A DNA stretch of 24,191 bases from Opitutus sp. GAS368 (GCA_945906115.1 CAMDQP010000007.1:1-24191), one strand, 5' to 3'. Shown: positions 14,726 to 21,628, counted from the first letter of the stretch. Translations and numbers: made by a program. The notes: a model not told the origin generated them from the letters alone.

Positions 14726-14755
14726 CTATCATTAGGTGCTTTTCCCCCGTTGCAA
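14726..14755 (-). promoter_or_regulatory. putative promoter of the unknown gene (leaderless type)
   Basis: On the minus strand TTGCAA (14755-14750) is followed by a TAATGATAG segment (14734-14726) that can supply a -10. The -35 begins 35 nt before the ATG at 14720. Confidence 0.4.
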
Positions 14756-14777
14756 ACCCCTTGTGGCGAAAATGCCC

Positions 14778-14806
14778 TTGTCCCGCCCGCCCTGAACGTG
14801 GCTAAT
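14778..14806 (+). promoter_or_regulatory. putative promoter of trpD (leaderless type)
   Basis: TTGTCC (14778-14783) and GCTAAT (14801-14806) are 17 bp apart, and the ATG follows 5 nt after the -10. The -35 begins 34 nt before the ATG. No trp-type leader peptide or attenuator fits in the space. Confidence 0.45.
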
Positions 14807-14811
14807 CCGGC

Positions 14812-15858
14812 ATGGCTACGGACCTTTCTGCCCTGACTGCCGCGCTGACGGCCGGACGCGACCTCGCTCCGGACGAAGCCGCCGCTGCGGCTTCGGCGAT
14901 GGCGGACGCACAGGTCGCGGACGTGGCCAAGGAGTCCTTCTTGCTTGCGCTGGCGCTCAAGGGCGAGACCGCCGCCGAAGTCACCGGCTTCGCTAAGACC
15001 TACCGGGCGCTCGCGCGTCGCACTGATTTCGGTGACTGGCCGGCGAAGGGCATCGATATCGTGGGCACGGGCGGCGACCGCTCCGGCAGTTTCAATATCT
15101 CGTCGGCGAGCGCACTCATCGTGGCCGCCGCCGGTGTGCCGGTGCTCAAACATGGCAACCGTTCGATCACTTCGAAGTCGGGCAGCGCGGATTTTCTGGC
15201 CGGACTCGGCGTGGCCCTCGAGGCCACGGACGCGCAGCTGCTCCGCGGCCTCGTCCAGGCAAACTTCTGTTACCTCTACGCCCCGGCGTTCCATCCAGCC
15301 TTCAAGGCCGTCCTCGGCGTCCGCAAGAAGATCGCCGAAAGCGGCACGAAGACCGTCTTCAACGTCCTCGGCCCTCTCATTAATCCGGCTCAGCCGGCGC
15401 ACATGGTCATTGGCGTCTACGATGAACGCTGGGTCGAGCCGCTCGCGGCCACGCTCGGCGAACTCGGCGTGAAACGCGGCGTGGTGACGCATTCCCGCGC
15501 GGGCGGTGGTATGGATGAGATTACCACGGCTGGTGAAGTGCGGGTGCGCGGCTGCGGCGAACTCGCCTCCGTCGACGCCGTCTGGTTACCCGGTGATTTC
15601 GGTTTCAAGACCTGCACGGTCGCGGACCTGCGCGGCGGTACGCCCGAAGAGAATATCGCGATGTTCAGCGACTTACTGGTCGGTGGAGTTTCCGACGGCC
15701 TCATGGACACGCTGTGCCTCAGCGCCGGTGCGTCGTTGTGGGTCGCGGGCAAGGCGACGGATCCGGCGGCAGGCGCCCAGCGGGCGCGCGAAATCATCCT
15801 CGGGGGCGAACTGCGCGAGGAAGCGCGTCGTCTGCGCGAGGCTTATCGGGCCGACTGA
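14812..15858 (+). CDS. trpD: anthranilate phosphoribosyltransferase
   Basis: TrpD transfers phosphoribose from PRPP to anthranilate, the second step of the tryptophan branch. The 348-residue protein carries the full set of signatures: DIVGTGGD (82-89), FNISSASA, KHGNRSITSKSGSAD (113-127), RKKIAESGTKTVFNVLGPLINP, and GGGMDEITTAGEV. It has no glutamine amidotransferase fusion. No other trp gene is adjacent, so the pathway is dispersed. Its own promoter, the lack of an attenuator, and the start right after the -10 box suggest simple leaderless expression. The last 16 bp overlap the convergent waaA. Confidence 0.96.
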   Translation: MATDLSALTAALTAGRDLAPDEAAAAASAMADAQVADVAKESFLLALALKGETAAEVTGFAKTYRALARRTDFGDWPAKGIDIVGTGGDRSGSFNISSASALIVAAAGVPVLKHGNRSITSKSGSADFLAGLGVALEATDAQLLRGLVQANFCYLYAPAFHPAFKAVLGVRKKIAESGTKTVFNVLGPLINPAQPAHMVIGVYDERWVEPLAATLGELGVKRGVVTHSRAGGGMDEITTAGEVRVRGCGELASVDAVWLPGDFGFKTCTVADLRGGTPEENIAMFSDLLVGGVSDGLMDTLCLSAGASLWVAGKATDPAAGAQRAREIILGGELREEARRLREAYRAD

Positions 15859-17135
15859 TTATCCTGCAGCCAGGCCAGCGTGCGCTCGGTCGCGCCACGG
15901 TTGCCCTGATGCCAGGCCGCGCCGTTACGGCCCATCTCGACGCGTTCGGCGGCGGCTTGGGCGAGTCGGGCGAGCTGGGCGGTCAGTTCGGAAGAGTCCT
16001 TGGCCTTGATCGCCGCCTTCGCCTGCTCGAGTCCGCGGCAGATATCGCGGAAGTTGGACATATGCGGTCCGTAGACGATGGCGACGCCGGCGGCGGCACA
16101 CTCGACGGGGGTCTGGCCGCCTTCGTGCGGGGGTAGGCTCTTACCGCAGAAGGCGAGGTCCGCCGCGCAGGTGAGTCGGCGCAGTTCGCCGGTGGTGTCG
16201 GCGAGGTGAATCAACGTATCGGCGGGCGCGACGGCGCCGCCGGTGGAGCGCTGGTGCCACGCAAGCCCGCTGGCGCTGGCTTCCGCGGCGACTTCGGCGC
16301 GGCGTTCGGAGTGGCGAGGGACGAGCAGAAGACGGACATCTAGACCGGTGGCGCGCAGCTCTCGCACGCAGCGGATGATTAGCGTCTCTTCGGCTTTCCA
16401 AGTGGACGAGCCGAGCAGCACCACTGTGCGAGGGTCGGTGCCGAAGCCGAGTTCGGCGCGGAGCTGAACGCGTTCGGCAGCGGACATCGGCGCATCGCTG
16501 GCGACGTCGAATTTGATATTGCCCGTAAGCGTTGCGGCGAAACCGAGTTCACGGAAGCGGCGCACGTCTTCCTCGCTGCCAGCGGCCATCTTCCGGAAAT
16601 GGCCGAGCACGTAGGCGGAGAGCCGAGGGAAGCGCTGGTGGCGGGCGAAGGACTTGTCGGAGATGCGGCCGTTGACCAAATAAGCTGGAATACCGCGGGC
16701 ACGGGCCTGAGCGAGATGCTCGGGCCAGAGCTCGCCTTCGACGAGGACGACGGCGTCCGGCTGGATGCGAGTCCAGGCGAGGGCGCTACAGGGCCAGAGG
16801 TCGGTGGGGAAGATGCCGATGCGGTCGGCGACATCGGCGTAGCGATCCCGGGCCAGCCGGAAGCCCGTGCTGGTGGTGGTCGTCAGGATGATTTCGGCCT
16901 TACCGGTGGCCTTGAGTTGGCGGAGCAGGGGACCGATAGCCTCCATTTCACCCACCGAGACCGCCTGGATCCAATAACGAAGCTTTCCGGGGGTCTTAGC
17001 GCCTACTTTCGGGAAAAAGCCCAGTCTTTGGCTGAAACCCGTGCCATAACCGCCTCGGCGGAGCATCCGCCAGATATAGTATGGGAGGGCCGGGATCAGC
17101 AGCAGCGGGAAGAGTATCCGGTAGGCCCAAGACAT
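15843..17135 (-). CDS. waaA: 3-deoxy-D-manno-octulosonic acid (Kdo) transferase
   Basis: WaaA (KdtA) adds Kdo to lipid IVA at the inner membrane. The 430-residue protein has an N-terminal membrane helix (YRILFPLLLIPALPYYIW), the GFSQRLG motif, AVSVGEMEA with the catalytic-base Glu at 63, EGELWPEH (133-140), VNGRISDKSF, TGNIKFD, GSSTWKAEE, and the HEGGQTPVECAA nucleotide-sugar loop. The His usually found before AVSVGE is Gln here. The ATG at 17135 starts just before the membrane anchor; a longer frame from 17282 adds a low-complexity Arg/Pro segment and is rejected. I found no convincing promoter directly upstream. Confidence 0.94.
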   Translation of the reverse strand: MSWAYRILFPLLLIPALPYYIWRMLRRGGYGTGFSQRLGFFPKVGAKTPGKLRYWIQAVSVGEMEAIGPLLRQLKATGKAEIILTTTTSTGFRLARDRYADVADRIGIFPTDLWPCSALAWTRIQPDAVVLVEGELWPEHLAQARARGIPAYLVNGRISDKSFARHQRFPRLSAYVLGHFRKMAAGSEEDVRRFRELGFAATLTGNIKFDVASDAPMSAAERVQLRAELGFGTDPRTVVLLGSSTWKAEETLIIRCVRELRATGLDVRLLLVPRHSERRAEVAAEASASGLAWHQRSTGGAVAPADTLIHLADTTGELRRLTCAADLAFCGKSLPPHEGGQTPVECAAAGVAIVYGPHMSNFRDICRGLEQAKAAIKAKDSSELTAQLARLAQAAAERVEMGRNGAAWHQGNRGATERTLAWLQDNQSAR

Positions 17136-17178
17136 CGCGTTGCGCCGACCGTGCGGAGGGCGGGGAGGTCTGTCAGTT

Positions 17179-17199
17179 CCAAAGGAGCCCCTTTGGGCT
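17179..17199. other. intergenic hairpin between waaA and rpsB
   Basis: CCAAAGG (17179-17185) and CCTTTGG (17190-17196) form a 7-bp stem with a 4-nt loop. An alternative stem pairs AGCCC with GGGCT (17186-17199) and is followed by GATTTT. The 222-bp gap (17136-17357) otherwise shows only the rpsB promoter and ribosome-binding site. Confidence 0.35.
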
Positions 17200-17253
17200 G
17201 ATTTTCCCGCTTGCACCGGGCGGGCAGGGGTGTTTGAACCCACTTTCCACCGT

Positions 17254-17283
17254 TTGAAGCGACCGCAGATTGCTTCGGACATA
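17254..17283 (+). promoter_or_regulatory. putative promoter of rpsB-tsf
   Basis: TTGAAG (17254-17259) and GACATA (17278-17283) are 18 bp apart, followed by an A-rich stretch. The leader would be about 65-70 nt. Confidence 0.35.
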
Positions 17284-17345
17284 AAACAAAAAACCAGTCA
17301 GTCCCCCAGATCCAATGTCCCCTCCTTCTGCAGGAAAAGGGATAC

Positions 17346-17349
17346 GGAG
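17346..17349 (+). promoter_or_regulatory. Shine-Dalgarno GGAG of rpsB
   Basis: GGAG lies 8 nt before the rpsB ATG at 17358. It is one of the few clear ribosome-binding sites in the window and fixes the start. Confidence 0.7.
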
Positions 17350-17357
17350 CCAAAAAT

Positions 17358-18212
17358 ATGAACATCACAGTCAAAGACCTCCTCGATGCCGGCGTCCACT
17401 TCGGACACCAGACCCGTCGCTGGAATCCCCGCAGCCGTCCGTACATCTTCGATCACCGCAACGGTGTTTCGATTATCGATCTTGAGAAGACGCACGCGTG
17501 CCTCGCCGCCGCCGCCGCCTTCATCGAGGACACCGCTGCCAAGGGCAAGGAAGTGCTCTTCGTCGCCACCAAGCCGCAGGCGCAGGAAGTCGTGCGCCAG
17601 GCCGCTAAGTCGACCGGCATGCCCTTCGCCGTGAACCGCTGGCTCGGTGGTACGCTGACCAACTTCGCCACCATCAAGCGCTCCCTCGACAAGTACCGCA
17701 CCTACCTCCGCATGGAGCAGGACGGTTCCCTCGCCAAGATGCACAAGAAGGAAGCCGCCGCCGTGAAGCGCGAGATGTCGCGTATGAACCGTAACTTCGA
17801 AGGCCTTCTCGAATACCGCGAACTCCCGACCGCGATGATTGTCATCGATACCAAGCTCGAAGAAATCGCCGTCAACGAAGCCGTCCGCCTCGGTATCCCC
17901 GTGATCGGCCTCTGCGACTCGAACTCCGACCCAACCCTCCTCAAGTTCCCCGTCCCGGGCAACGACGACGCCGCGAAGTCCATCCGTCTCGTGGTCGAAG
18001 TCCTTACCCAGGCCGTCCAGAACGGTCTCGCGCGCCGCAAGGCCGTGGCCCAGGATCGCAAGACCGTGACCCCGGTCGCCCGCCAGAACACCGGCGAGTC
18101 TGTCCAGCCTGAAGTCCAGATTTCTGAAGAGCTACTCAAGGCCAACGAAGGTTCCGACGCCGTCGAAGGCGCCGCTCCTGCGAAGCGCCCCAGCCCTCGT
18201 AAGTCCAAGTAA
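17358..18212 (+). CDS. rpsB: 30S ribosomal protein S2
   Basis: S2 binds the head-platform junction of the 30S subunit and is needed for S1 to associate. The 284-residue protein opens with the standard sequence (LLDAGVHFGHQTRRWNP), then YIFDHRNGVSIIDLEKT, NRWLGGTLTNFATI, and the C-terminal LGIPVIGLCDSNSDP signature. It is some 40 residues longer than E. coli S2 because of a charged tail after about residue 230 (RRKAVAQDRKTVTP and on to PRKSK), which is probably disordered. tsf begins 7 bp later, the classic rpsB-tsf order. Confidence 0.97.
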   Translation: MNITVKDLLDAGVHFGHQTRRWNPRSRPYIFDHRNGVSIIDLEKTHACLAAAAAFIEDTAAKGKEVLFVATKPQAQEVVRQAAKSTGMPFAVNRWLGGTLTNFATIKRSLDKYRTYLRMEQDGSLAKMHKKEAAAVKREMSRMNRNFEGLLEYRELPTAMIVIDTKLEEIAVNEAVRLGIPVIGLCDSNSDPTLLKFPVPGNDDAAKSIRLVVEVLTQAVQNGLARRKAVAQDRKTVTPVARQNTGESVQPEVQISEELLKANEGSDAVEGAAPAKRPSPRKSK

Positions 18213-18219
18213 TCCGACC

Positions 18220-19260
18220 ATGTCCGCGATCACCGCTCAGACGGTCAACGATCTGCGCCAGCGTACTGGTGCGGGTCTGATGGATTGCAAGAAAGCCCTT
18301 GTTGAGGCCAACGCCGACATGGAGAAGGCCGTCGAAATTCTCCGCATCAAGGGAGTCGCCACGCGTAACAAGAAGGCAGACCGTAAGGCCAGCGAGGGTA
18401 TCCTCGCCGTCCAGGTCTCCGCCGACGGTCGCGCCTCGACGCTCCTCGAACTGAACTGCGAAACCGACTTCGTCGCCAAGAACGAGAACTTCATCGCTCT
18501 CGCCAAGGAACTCGTGGGACAGGCTGCCGCCACGGGCGTCGATGGTTTCCTCGATCAGCCTTACCACGCCGACAAGGCCCGCAAGGTGAACGACTACCTG
18601 AACGATCAGGTGCTCAAGATCGGTGAGAACCTCAAGGTCTCCCGCGTCCTGAAGTTCGAAGCCACCGGCGTGGGTCGCGTTTCCGCTTACGTCCACACGG
18701 GCGCGAAGATCGCTGTCCTCCTCGAACTGGGCCTGAAGACCCAGGCTGCCGCCGCTAACCCGGAAGTCGCCGAACTGGCCCGCCAACTCGCAATGCAGGT
18801 TGTCGCCAATAACGCCCGTTTCGTCCGCCGCGAAGACGTCTCCGCTGACGTCGTCGCCAAGGAGCGCGAAATCGCCACCGAGTTCACGAAGTCCGAAGCC
18901 GACAAGGCCATCGACGAAGCCAAGCGCATCGTCGAGGACTACAAGGGCCAGCTCATCGAGCAGAAGGCCGCGAACGACGCCGAAGCTATCGCTGAACTCG
19001 AGAAGCGTATCGCCGTGGGTGAGAAGCAGATCGTGGCCGCCGAAGGCCGCAAGAAGGGTCAGCTCGCTAACATGGAGAAGATCATTTCCGGCCGCGTGGA
19101 CAAGTTCTTCGCCGAATCCTGCCTCCTTGAACAGGCTTACTTTCGCGATCCCGACCAGAAGATCCAGGACCTCATCGCCGCCGCTAAGATCAAGGTCGGC
19201 GAGGAAGTCTCGATCGTTCGTTTCACCCGCTTCCAGGTGGGTGAGACCGCCGCCGAGTAA
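18220..19260 (+). CDS. tsf: elongation factor Ts with enlarged C-terminal helical region
   Basis: EF-Ts recycles EF-Tu by catalysing GDP release. The N-terminal UBA-like domain (VNDLRQRTGAGLMDCKKAL, residues about 9-27) and the core motif ETDFVAKNENF (81-91) are intact, and the end (GEEVSIVRFTRFQVGE) matches the family. At 346 residues it is about 60 longer than E. coli EF-Ts. The excess lies at about residues 220-285, a Lys/Glu/Ala-rich stretch predicted by eye to be a long coiled coil (DEAKRIVEDYKGQLIEQKAA and LEKRIAVGEKQI). This is where the coiled-coil dimer motif lies in other EF-Ts. There is no visible Shine-Dalgarno, so translation probably couples to rpsB. Confidence 0.96.
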   Translation: MSAITAQTVNDLRQRTGAGLMDCKKALVEANADMEKAVEILRIKGVATRNKKADRKASEGILAVQVSADGRASTLLELNCETDFVAKNENFIALAKELVGQAAATGVDGFLDQPYHADKARKVNDYLNDQVLKIGENLKVSRVLKFEATGVGRVSAYVHTGAKIAVLLELGLKTQAAAANPEVAELARQLAMQVVANNARFVRREDVSADVVAKEREIATEFTKSEADKAIDEAKRIVEDYKGQLIEQKAANDAEAIAELEKRIAVGEKQIVAAEGRKKGQLANMEKIISGRVDKFFAESCLLEQAYFRDPDQKIQDLIAAAKIKVGEEVSIVRFTRFQVGETAAE

Positions 19261-19281
19261 GTTCCGCTGAGTTTGACTATC

Positions 19282-19313
19282 AAGGCCGGCTGCCGTAAGG
19301 TGGCCGGCCTTTT
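19282..19313 (+). terminator. intrinsic terminator of rpsB-tsf
   Basis: AAGGCCGGC (19282-19290) and GCCGGCCTT (19303-19311) form a 9-bp GC-rich stem with a 12-nt loop, running into a short T run. It begins 21 bp after the tsf stop and is the clearest intrinsic terminator in the window. Confidence 0.8.
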
Positions 19314-19320
19314 GCTTGGC

Positions 19321-19348
19321 TTGCTTACACCATCGCCGCGGATAGCCT
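19321..19348 (+). promoter_or_regulatory. putative promoter of the DUF983-like gene (leaderless type)
   Basis: TTGCTT (19321-19326) and TAGCCT (19343-19348) are 16 bp apart. The -35 begins 34 nt before the ATG at 19355. It starts just after the tsf terminator. Confidence 0.35.
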
Positions 19349-19354
19349 GACTTT

Positions 19355-19759
19355 ATGCAGTTTCGCTCGGACATCTTCTGGAAGTCGGCCTGCGGCCGCT
19401 GTCCGGATTGCAGCGCGAAGGTCCGTGGCTCGGCCGATTGCACGGGCTGGCTCGCGCGCCTGTGGGATACGCCGGCTCACTGTTCCGGCTGCGGCATGGC
19501 GCTGCGACGTAAGGAAGGCTTCTTCCTCGGCGCCATTGTCTGGAACTACGGGCTCACTGCCTTTGGCGTACTGCCGTTGGTGCTGCTGGCCCAACGTCTG
19601 GAATGGATCGGCTCGGTCTGGGCGATTCGCCTCGCGGTCGGGGCAATCTTTCTGGTGCCGCCGCTCATCCATGCATTCTCCTGGCGCCTTTGGATCGGCA
19701 CCTATTACGCTTTCTTGCCTGATCAGCTGCCTTCCGGCGGCCGTCGCCTCGACGACTGA
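19355..19759 (+). CDS. DUF983-like zinc-ribbon membrane protein
   Basis: The 134-residue protein has two CxxC knuckles, Cys16/Cys19 (CGRCPDC) and Cys43/Cys46 (HCSGCGMAL), then two membrane helices at about 55-80 and 88-112. This order of zinc ribbon then paired helices is the DUF983 pattern, a family of small inner-membrane proteins without an assigned function, often near respiratory genes in Proteobacteria. Here the neighbours (tsf upstream on its own terminator, ispA convergent) give no hint. The stop abuts the ispA stop with no intervening base. Confidence 0.75.
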   Translation: MQFRSDIFWKSACGRCPDCSAKVRGSADCTGWLARLWDTPAHCSGCGMALRRKEGFFLGAIVWNYGLTAFGVLPLVLLAQRLEWIGSVWAIRLAVGAIFLVPPLIHAFSWRLWIGTYYAFLPDQLPSGGRRLDD

Positions 19760-20641
19760 TTAGGTGCGGCGGGCGGACATCCGGCGGACCAGTTCGACGA
19801 GGAAGGCGGTGTCGCCCTTGGTTGCGCGAAGGTGACCGACGGTCTCGATGGTCAGCGCCTCGATGCGCTCTTTCGTCGCGCCGATACCATGCATGTCCAC
19901 ATAGGTTGATTTACCGTTCTCGGCATCGGCTCCGACAGGCTTCCCGAGCTGGTCGGCGTCAGCGGTGAGGTCGAGCAGGTCGTCGACGAGTTGGAAGGCG
20001 ATACCGGAGGCGCGTCCGGCGAGGCGGAAGTGTTCGACGTCGACCGCGGAGGCGCCACCTACCATTGCGCCCATTGCGAACGAAGCGCTGAGCATCGCGG
20101 CCGTCTTGCCGAGCAGGATGAATTCAATCCGGTCCGCGTCATTCTCTTGCCCGTCCATGTCTTCGGTCTGTCCGCCGACGAGTAACTTGGAGCCTGCGGC
20201 CAGGGCGAGTTCGCGCACGAGAGCGGTAGCGAGGGTTGGCCTGGAAGCGTAGCCAGTGGCGAGGAGTTCGAAGGCCAGAGGCTGCAGCGCGTCGCCCGCG
20301 AGCAGGGCGGTGGCCTCGTCGAAGGACTTGTGGCAGGAAGGGCGGCCGCGGCGCAGGTCGGAGTCATCCATGCAGGGCAGGTCGTCATGGATGAGTGAAT
20401 AGGTGTGGATGCACTCCAGTGCCGTCGCGGCGTGGGCGGCGTCGGCCTGAGGGGCGAAGGCGGCGGCGGAGGCGAGGCAGAGGACTGGCCGTAGGCGCTT
20501 GCCTCCGGCTTCGAGCGAGTAGCGCATCGCTTCGTGGAGCCGTTCCGGGCGGGTCGTGGAGGCCGGCGTCAGAAGGCGGAGTGAGGATTCCGCCTGCTCG
20601 ATGAATGCCTCGTGCCGTGACTGAAACAGCGAGGCGTCCAT
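19760..20641 (-). CDS. ispA: short-chain polyprenyl diphosphate synthase (farnesyl type)
   Basis: The enzyme condenses isopentenyl diphosphate with allylic diphosphates to make farnesyl or geranylgeranyl diphosphate for quinones, undecaprenyl carriers and other isoprenoids. The 293-residue protein has GGKRLRPVL (46-54), the first aspartate motif DDLPCMDD (86-93) with the two-residue insertion typical of bacterial IspA-type enzymes, GGQTEDMDG, and the second motif FQLVDDLLD (216-224). Chain length cannot be read with certainty; farnesyl is the best guess. It begins 3 bp after yhbY and shares its promoter. dxs, its usual partner elsewhere, is absent here. Confidence 0.9.
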   Translation of the reverse strand: MDASLFQSRHEAFIEQAESSLRLLTPASTTRPERLHEAMRYSLEAGGKRLRPVLCLASAAAFAPQADAAHAATALECIHTYSLIHDDLPCMDDSDLRRGRPSCHKSFDEATALLAGDALQPLAFELLATGYASRPTLATALVRELALAAGSKLLVGGQTEDMDGQENDADRIEFILLGKTAAMLSASFAMGAMVGGASAVDVEHFRLAGRASGIAFQLVDDLLDLTADADQLGKPVGADAENGKSTYVDMHGIGATKERIEALTIETVGHLRATKGDTAFLVELVRRMSARRT

Positions 20642-20644
20642 CGG

Positions 20645-20944
20645 TTATTCGGCGTCGGAGCCGAGCTTGAAGAACGTCGCCGTGCGGCCAACGCTGCCGA
20701 TGACTTCGCTTTCGGTGAGCTTGGCCAGTTCCTGAGCCTGCTTGTCCATCTCTTCGCGTTCGGCGGTGAAGCGGATCTTGACTAGGTCGGCGTTGCGGAA
20801 GGCTTCGGCGAGGAGGTTGGCGATGCCCGTGTTCACGCCGGCCTTGCCAACGAACACCTTCGGGTCGAGCGTCTGGGCGAGGCTGCGCAGTTTGCTGCGT
20901 TCGGCGCCGGTGAGGCGGGGTAGGTCTTCAGAGCCTGATTCCAT
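20645..20944 (-). CDS. yhbY: YhbY-type CRM-domain RNA-binding protein
   Basis: The CRM (CRS1-YhbY) domain binds RNA, and bacterial YhbY associates with pre-50S ribosomal particles. The 99-residue protein fits the family along its whole length: LTGAERSKLRSLAQTLDPKVFVGKAGVN, the helix NLLAEAFRNADLVKIRF, and the C-terminal GSVGRTATFFK, corresponding to the usual G-x-x-xLYR ending. The ATG at 20944 is chosen; a longer frame from 21208 runs through the promoter and the divergent gene. It is the first gene of the yhbY-ispA operon and adds to the ribosome-assembly genes in this window. Confidence 0.92.
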   Translation of the reverse strand: MESGSEDLPRLTGAERSKLRSLAQTLDPKVFVGKAGVNTGIANLLAEAFRNADLVKIRFTAEREEMDKQAQELAKLTESEVIGSVGRTATFFKLGSDAE

Positions 20945-20950
20945 GCCCGC

Positions 20951-20980
20951 TATGACGCTCTGGCGGGGCAGGGGAGTCAA
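20951..20980 (-). promoter_or_regulatory. putative promoter of yhbY-ispA (near-leaderless)
   Basis: On the minus strand TTGACT (20980-20975) and GTCATA (20956-20951) are 18 bp apart, with the ATG 6 nt after the -10. The -35 begins 36 nt before the start codon. The same GTCATA occurs at the equivalent place before the LptC/LptA-like gene. Confidence 0.5.
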
Positions 20981-20999
20981 CGGACTAATCGGCCGCGCC

Positions 21000-21029
21000 T
21001 TGCCGTCCAGGCTCCGCGGGGTATCATGA
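21000..21029 (+). promoter_or_regulatory. putative promoter of the beta-rich orphan gene
   Basis: TTGCCG (21000-21005) and TCATGA (21024-21029) are 18 bp apart. The -10 overlaps two early ATG codons, so translation more likely begins at the third ATG, 21038. Confidence 0.3.
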
Positions 21030-21037
21030 TGGTACCG

Positions 21038-21427
21038 ATGAGTCCGTCTCCCCATTCGCCTGCGCTTATCGTCCTCCCTGAGGTTGAGATCGAGGTGGAA
21101 GTCCGCCCGTTGGATCCTGTCGTCGTGCACGTGCGCTGTGCTCCGCATTACTCCCACTCCCTGCGTATCTGGCAGAGCACGTTCCTGCTGGACCGTGATT
21201 CGCCCCACACGAGCTCGATGGTCGGCTGGGAGAACATCTCCCTCTATCCGGATTGGATGCCGGTACCCTTCGGTCGCCCCTATCAGTTCACCCTGTTCTT
21301 CGAGCCGCTACCGAAGTCGGTCCAGGTCTTCGACCTTCATGAGATCATCCCGGAGCCCCGCGGCTGGCTTTTTCCGGCGATCCGGCGGAATCAGGAAGAC
21401 GTCTACTGGCTGGACCTGCCTAACTGA
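21038..21427 (+). CDS. conserved-looking beta-rich protein of unknown function
   Basis: The 129-residue product has no signal peptide or membrane segment. It is rich in alternating strands (LIVLPEVEIEVEVRPLDPVVVHVRC, PYQFTLFFEPLPKSVQVFDLHEII) and ends in RRNQEDVYWLDL. Phrases such as HSLRIWQSTFLLD and ENISLYPDW look conserved and recall small proteins I associate with Bacteroidetes genomes, but I cannot name the family. ATGs at 21026 and 21029 are alternative starts; 21038 is preferred because the earlier two lie inside the proposed -10. It is divergent from yhbY and precedes the rpsO leader. Confidence 0.75.
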   Translation: MSPSPHSPALIVLPEVEIEVEVRPLDPVVVHVRCAPHYSHSLRIWQSTFLLDRDSPHTSSMVGWENISLYPDWMPVPFGRPYQFTLFFEPLPKSVQVFDLHEIIPEPRGWLFPAIRRNQEDVYWLDLPN

Positions 21428-21483
21428 CGGAAAACAGGCTTATATTTCCTGTCTAAACGGGGTCGCGGACGGGCAGTTCCGTC

Positions 21484-21511
21484 TTGCTTCCCCCCTTTCG
21501 GTTCGTCATTT
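21484..21511 (+). promoter_or_regulatory. candidate promoter of the rpsO leader
   Basis: TTGCTT (21484-21489) and TCATTT (21506-21511) are 16 bp apart. Transcription would begin at about 21517-21519, a dozen bases before the structured RNA. An alternative further upstream is TTATAT at 21440-21445, which lacks a good -35. Confidence 0.3.
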
Positions 21512-21530
21512 CCATGGGTCATCTTCGTTA

Positions 21531-21628
21531 GGGAGAGGGGCGGAGCCCTTCTCACGCTGGTCGGTAGGCGAAAGCCTATTCCAGACGGAGAGCCCGGCTA
21601 AACGGCGGGGCTTTCGGGAATCTCTCCC
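21531..21628 (+). promoter_or_regulatory. structured RNA leader of rpsO with two exclusive folds
   Basis: The 98 nt are closed by GGGAGAG (21531-21537) pairing with CTCTCCC (21622-21628). Inside are three hairpins: GGGC/GCCC (21538-21548), CTGG plus TAGGC with a GAAA tetraloop and GCCTA plus CCAG (21557-21584), and AGCCC/GGGCT (21591-21612). The 5' closing strand can instead pair locally: GAGAGGGGC (21533-21541) with GCCCTTCTC (21545-21553), 9 bp including one G-U. The two states exclude each other. It ends 36 nt before the rpsO ATG. S15 is known to bind helical junctions and to repress its own mRNA in several phyla, so autoregulation is the natural guess. It matches no riboswitch consensus I know. 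Confidence 0.5.

Noticed and set aside
17136..17282. N-terminal extension of the Kdo transferase
   Set aside because: The added residues are Arg/Pro-rich with no similarity, and the membrane anchor typical of the N-terminus follows the ATG at 17135.
18136..19443. 435-codon open frame on the minus strand across tsf
   Set aside because: Antisense to tsf, and it runs through the tsf terminator and the next promoter.
20945..21208. 88-residue N-terminal extension of YhbY
   Set aside because: It would cross the divergent promoter and the coding region of the neighbouring gene, and has no family similarity. The CRM domain begins just after the ATG at 20944.
21038..21427. ApaG/DUF525 identity for the small beta-rich protein
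   Set aside because: Size and strand content are similar, but the GxGVVG-type ApaG glycine motif and the rest of its signature are absent.
21514..21531. Five-codon open frame (MGHLR) in the rpsO leader
   Set aside because: No ribosome-binding site, no regulatory codon pattern, and it lies at or before the likely transcription start. Chance occurrence is enough.
21531..21628. Known riboswitch (glycine, THF, cobalamin, TPP, c-di-GMP) in the rpsO leader
   Set aside because: GGGAGAG recalls glycine and THF switches, but none of the conserved cores of those classes is present, and the downstream gene does not fit.
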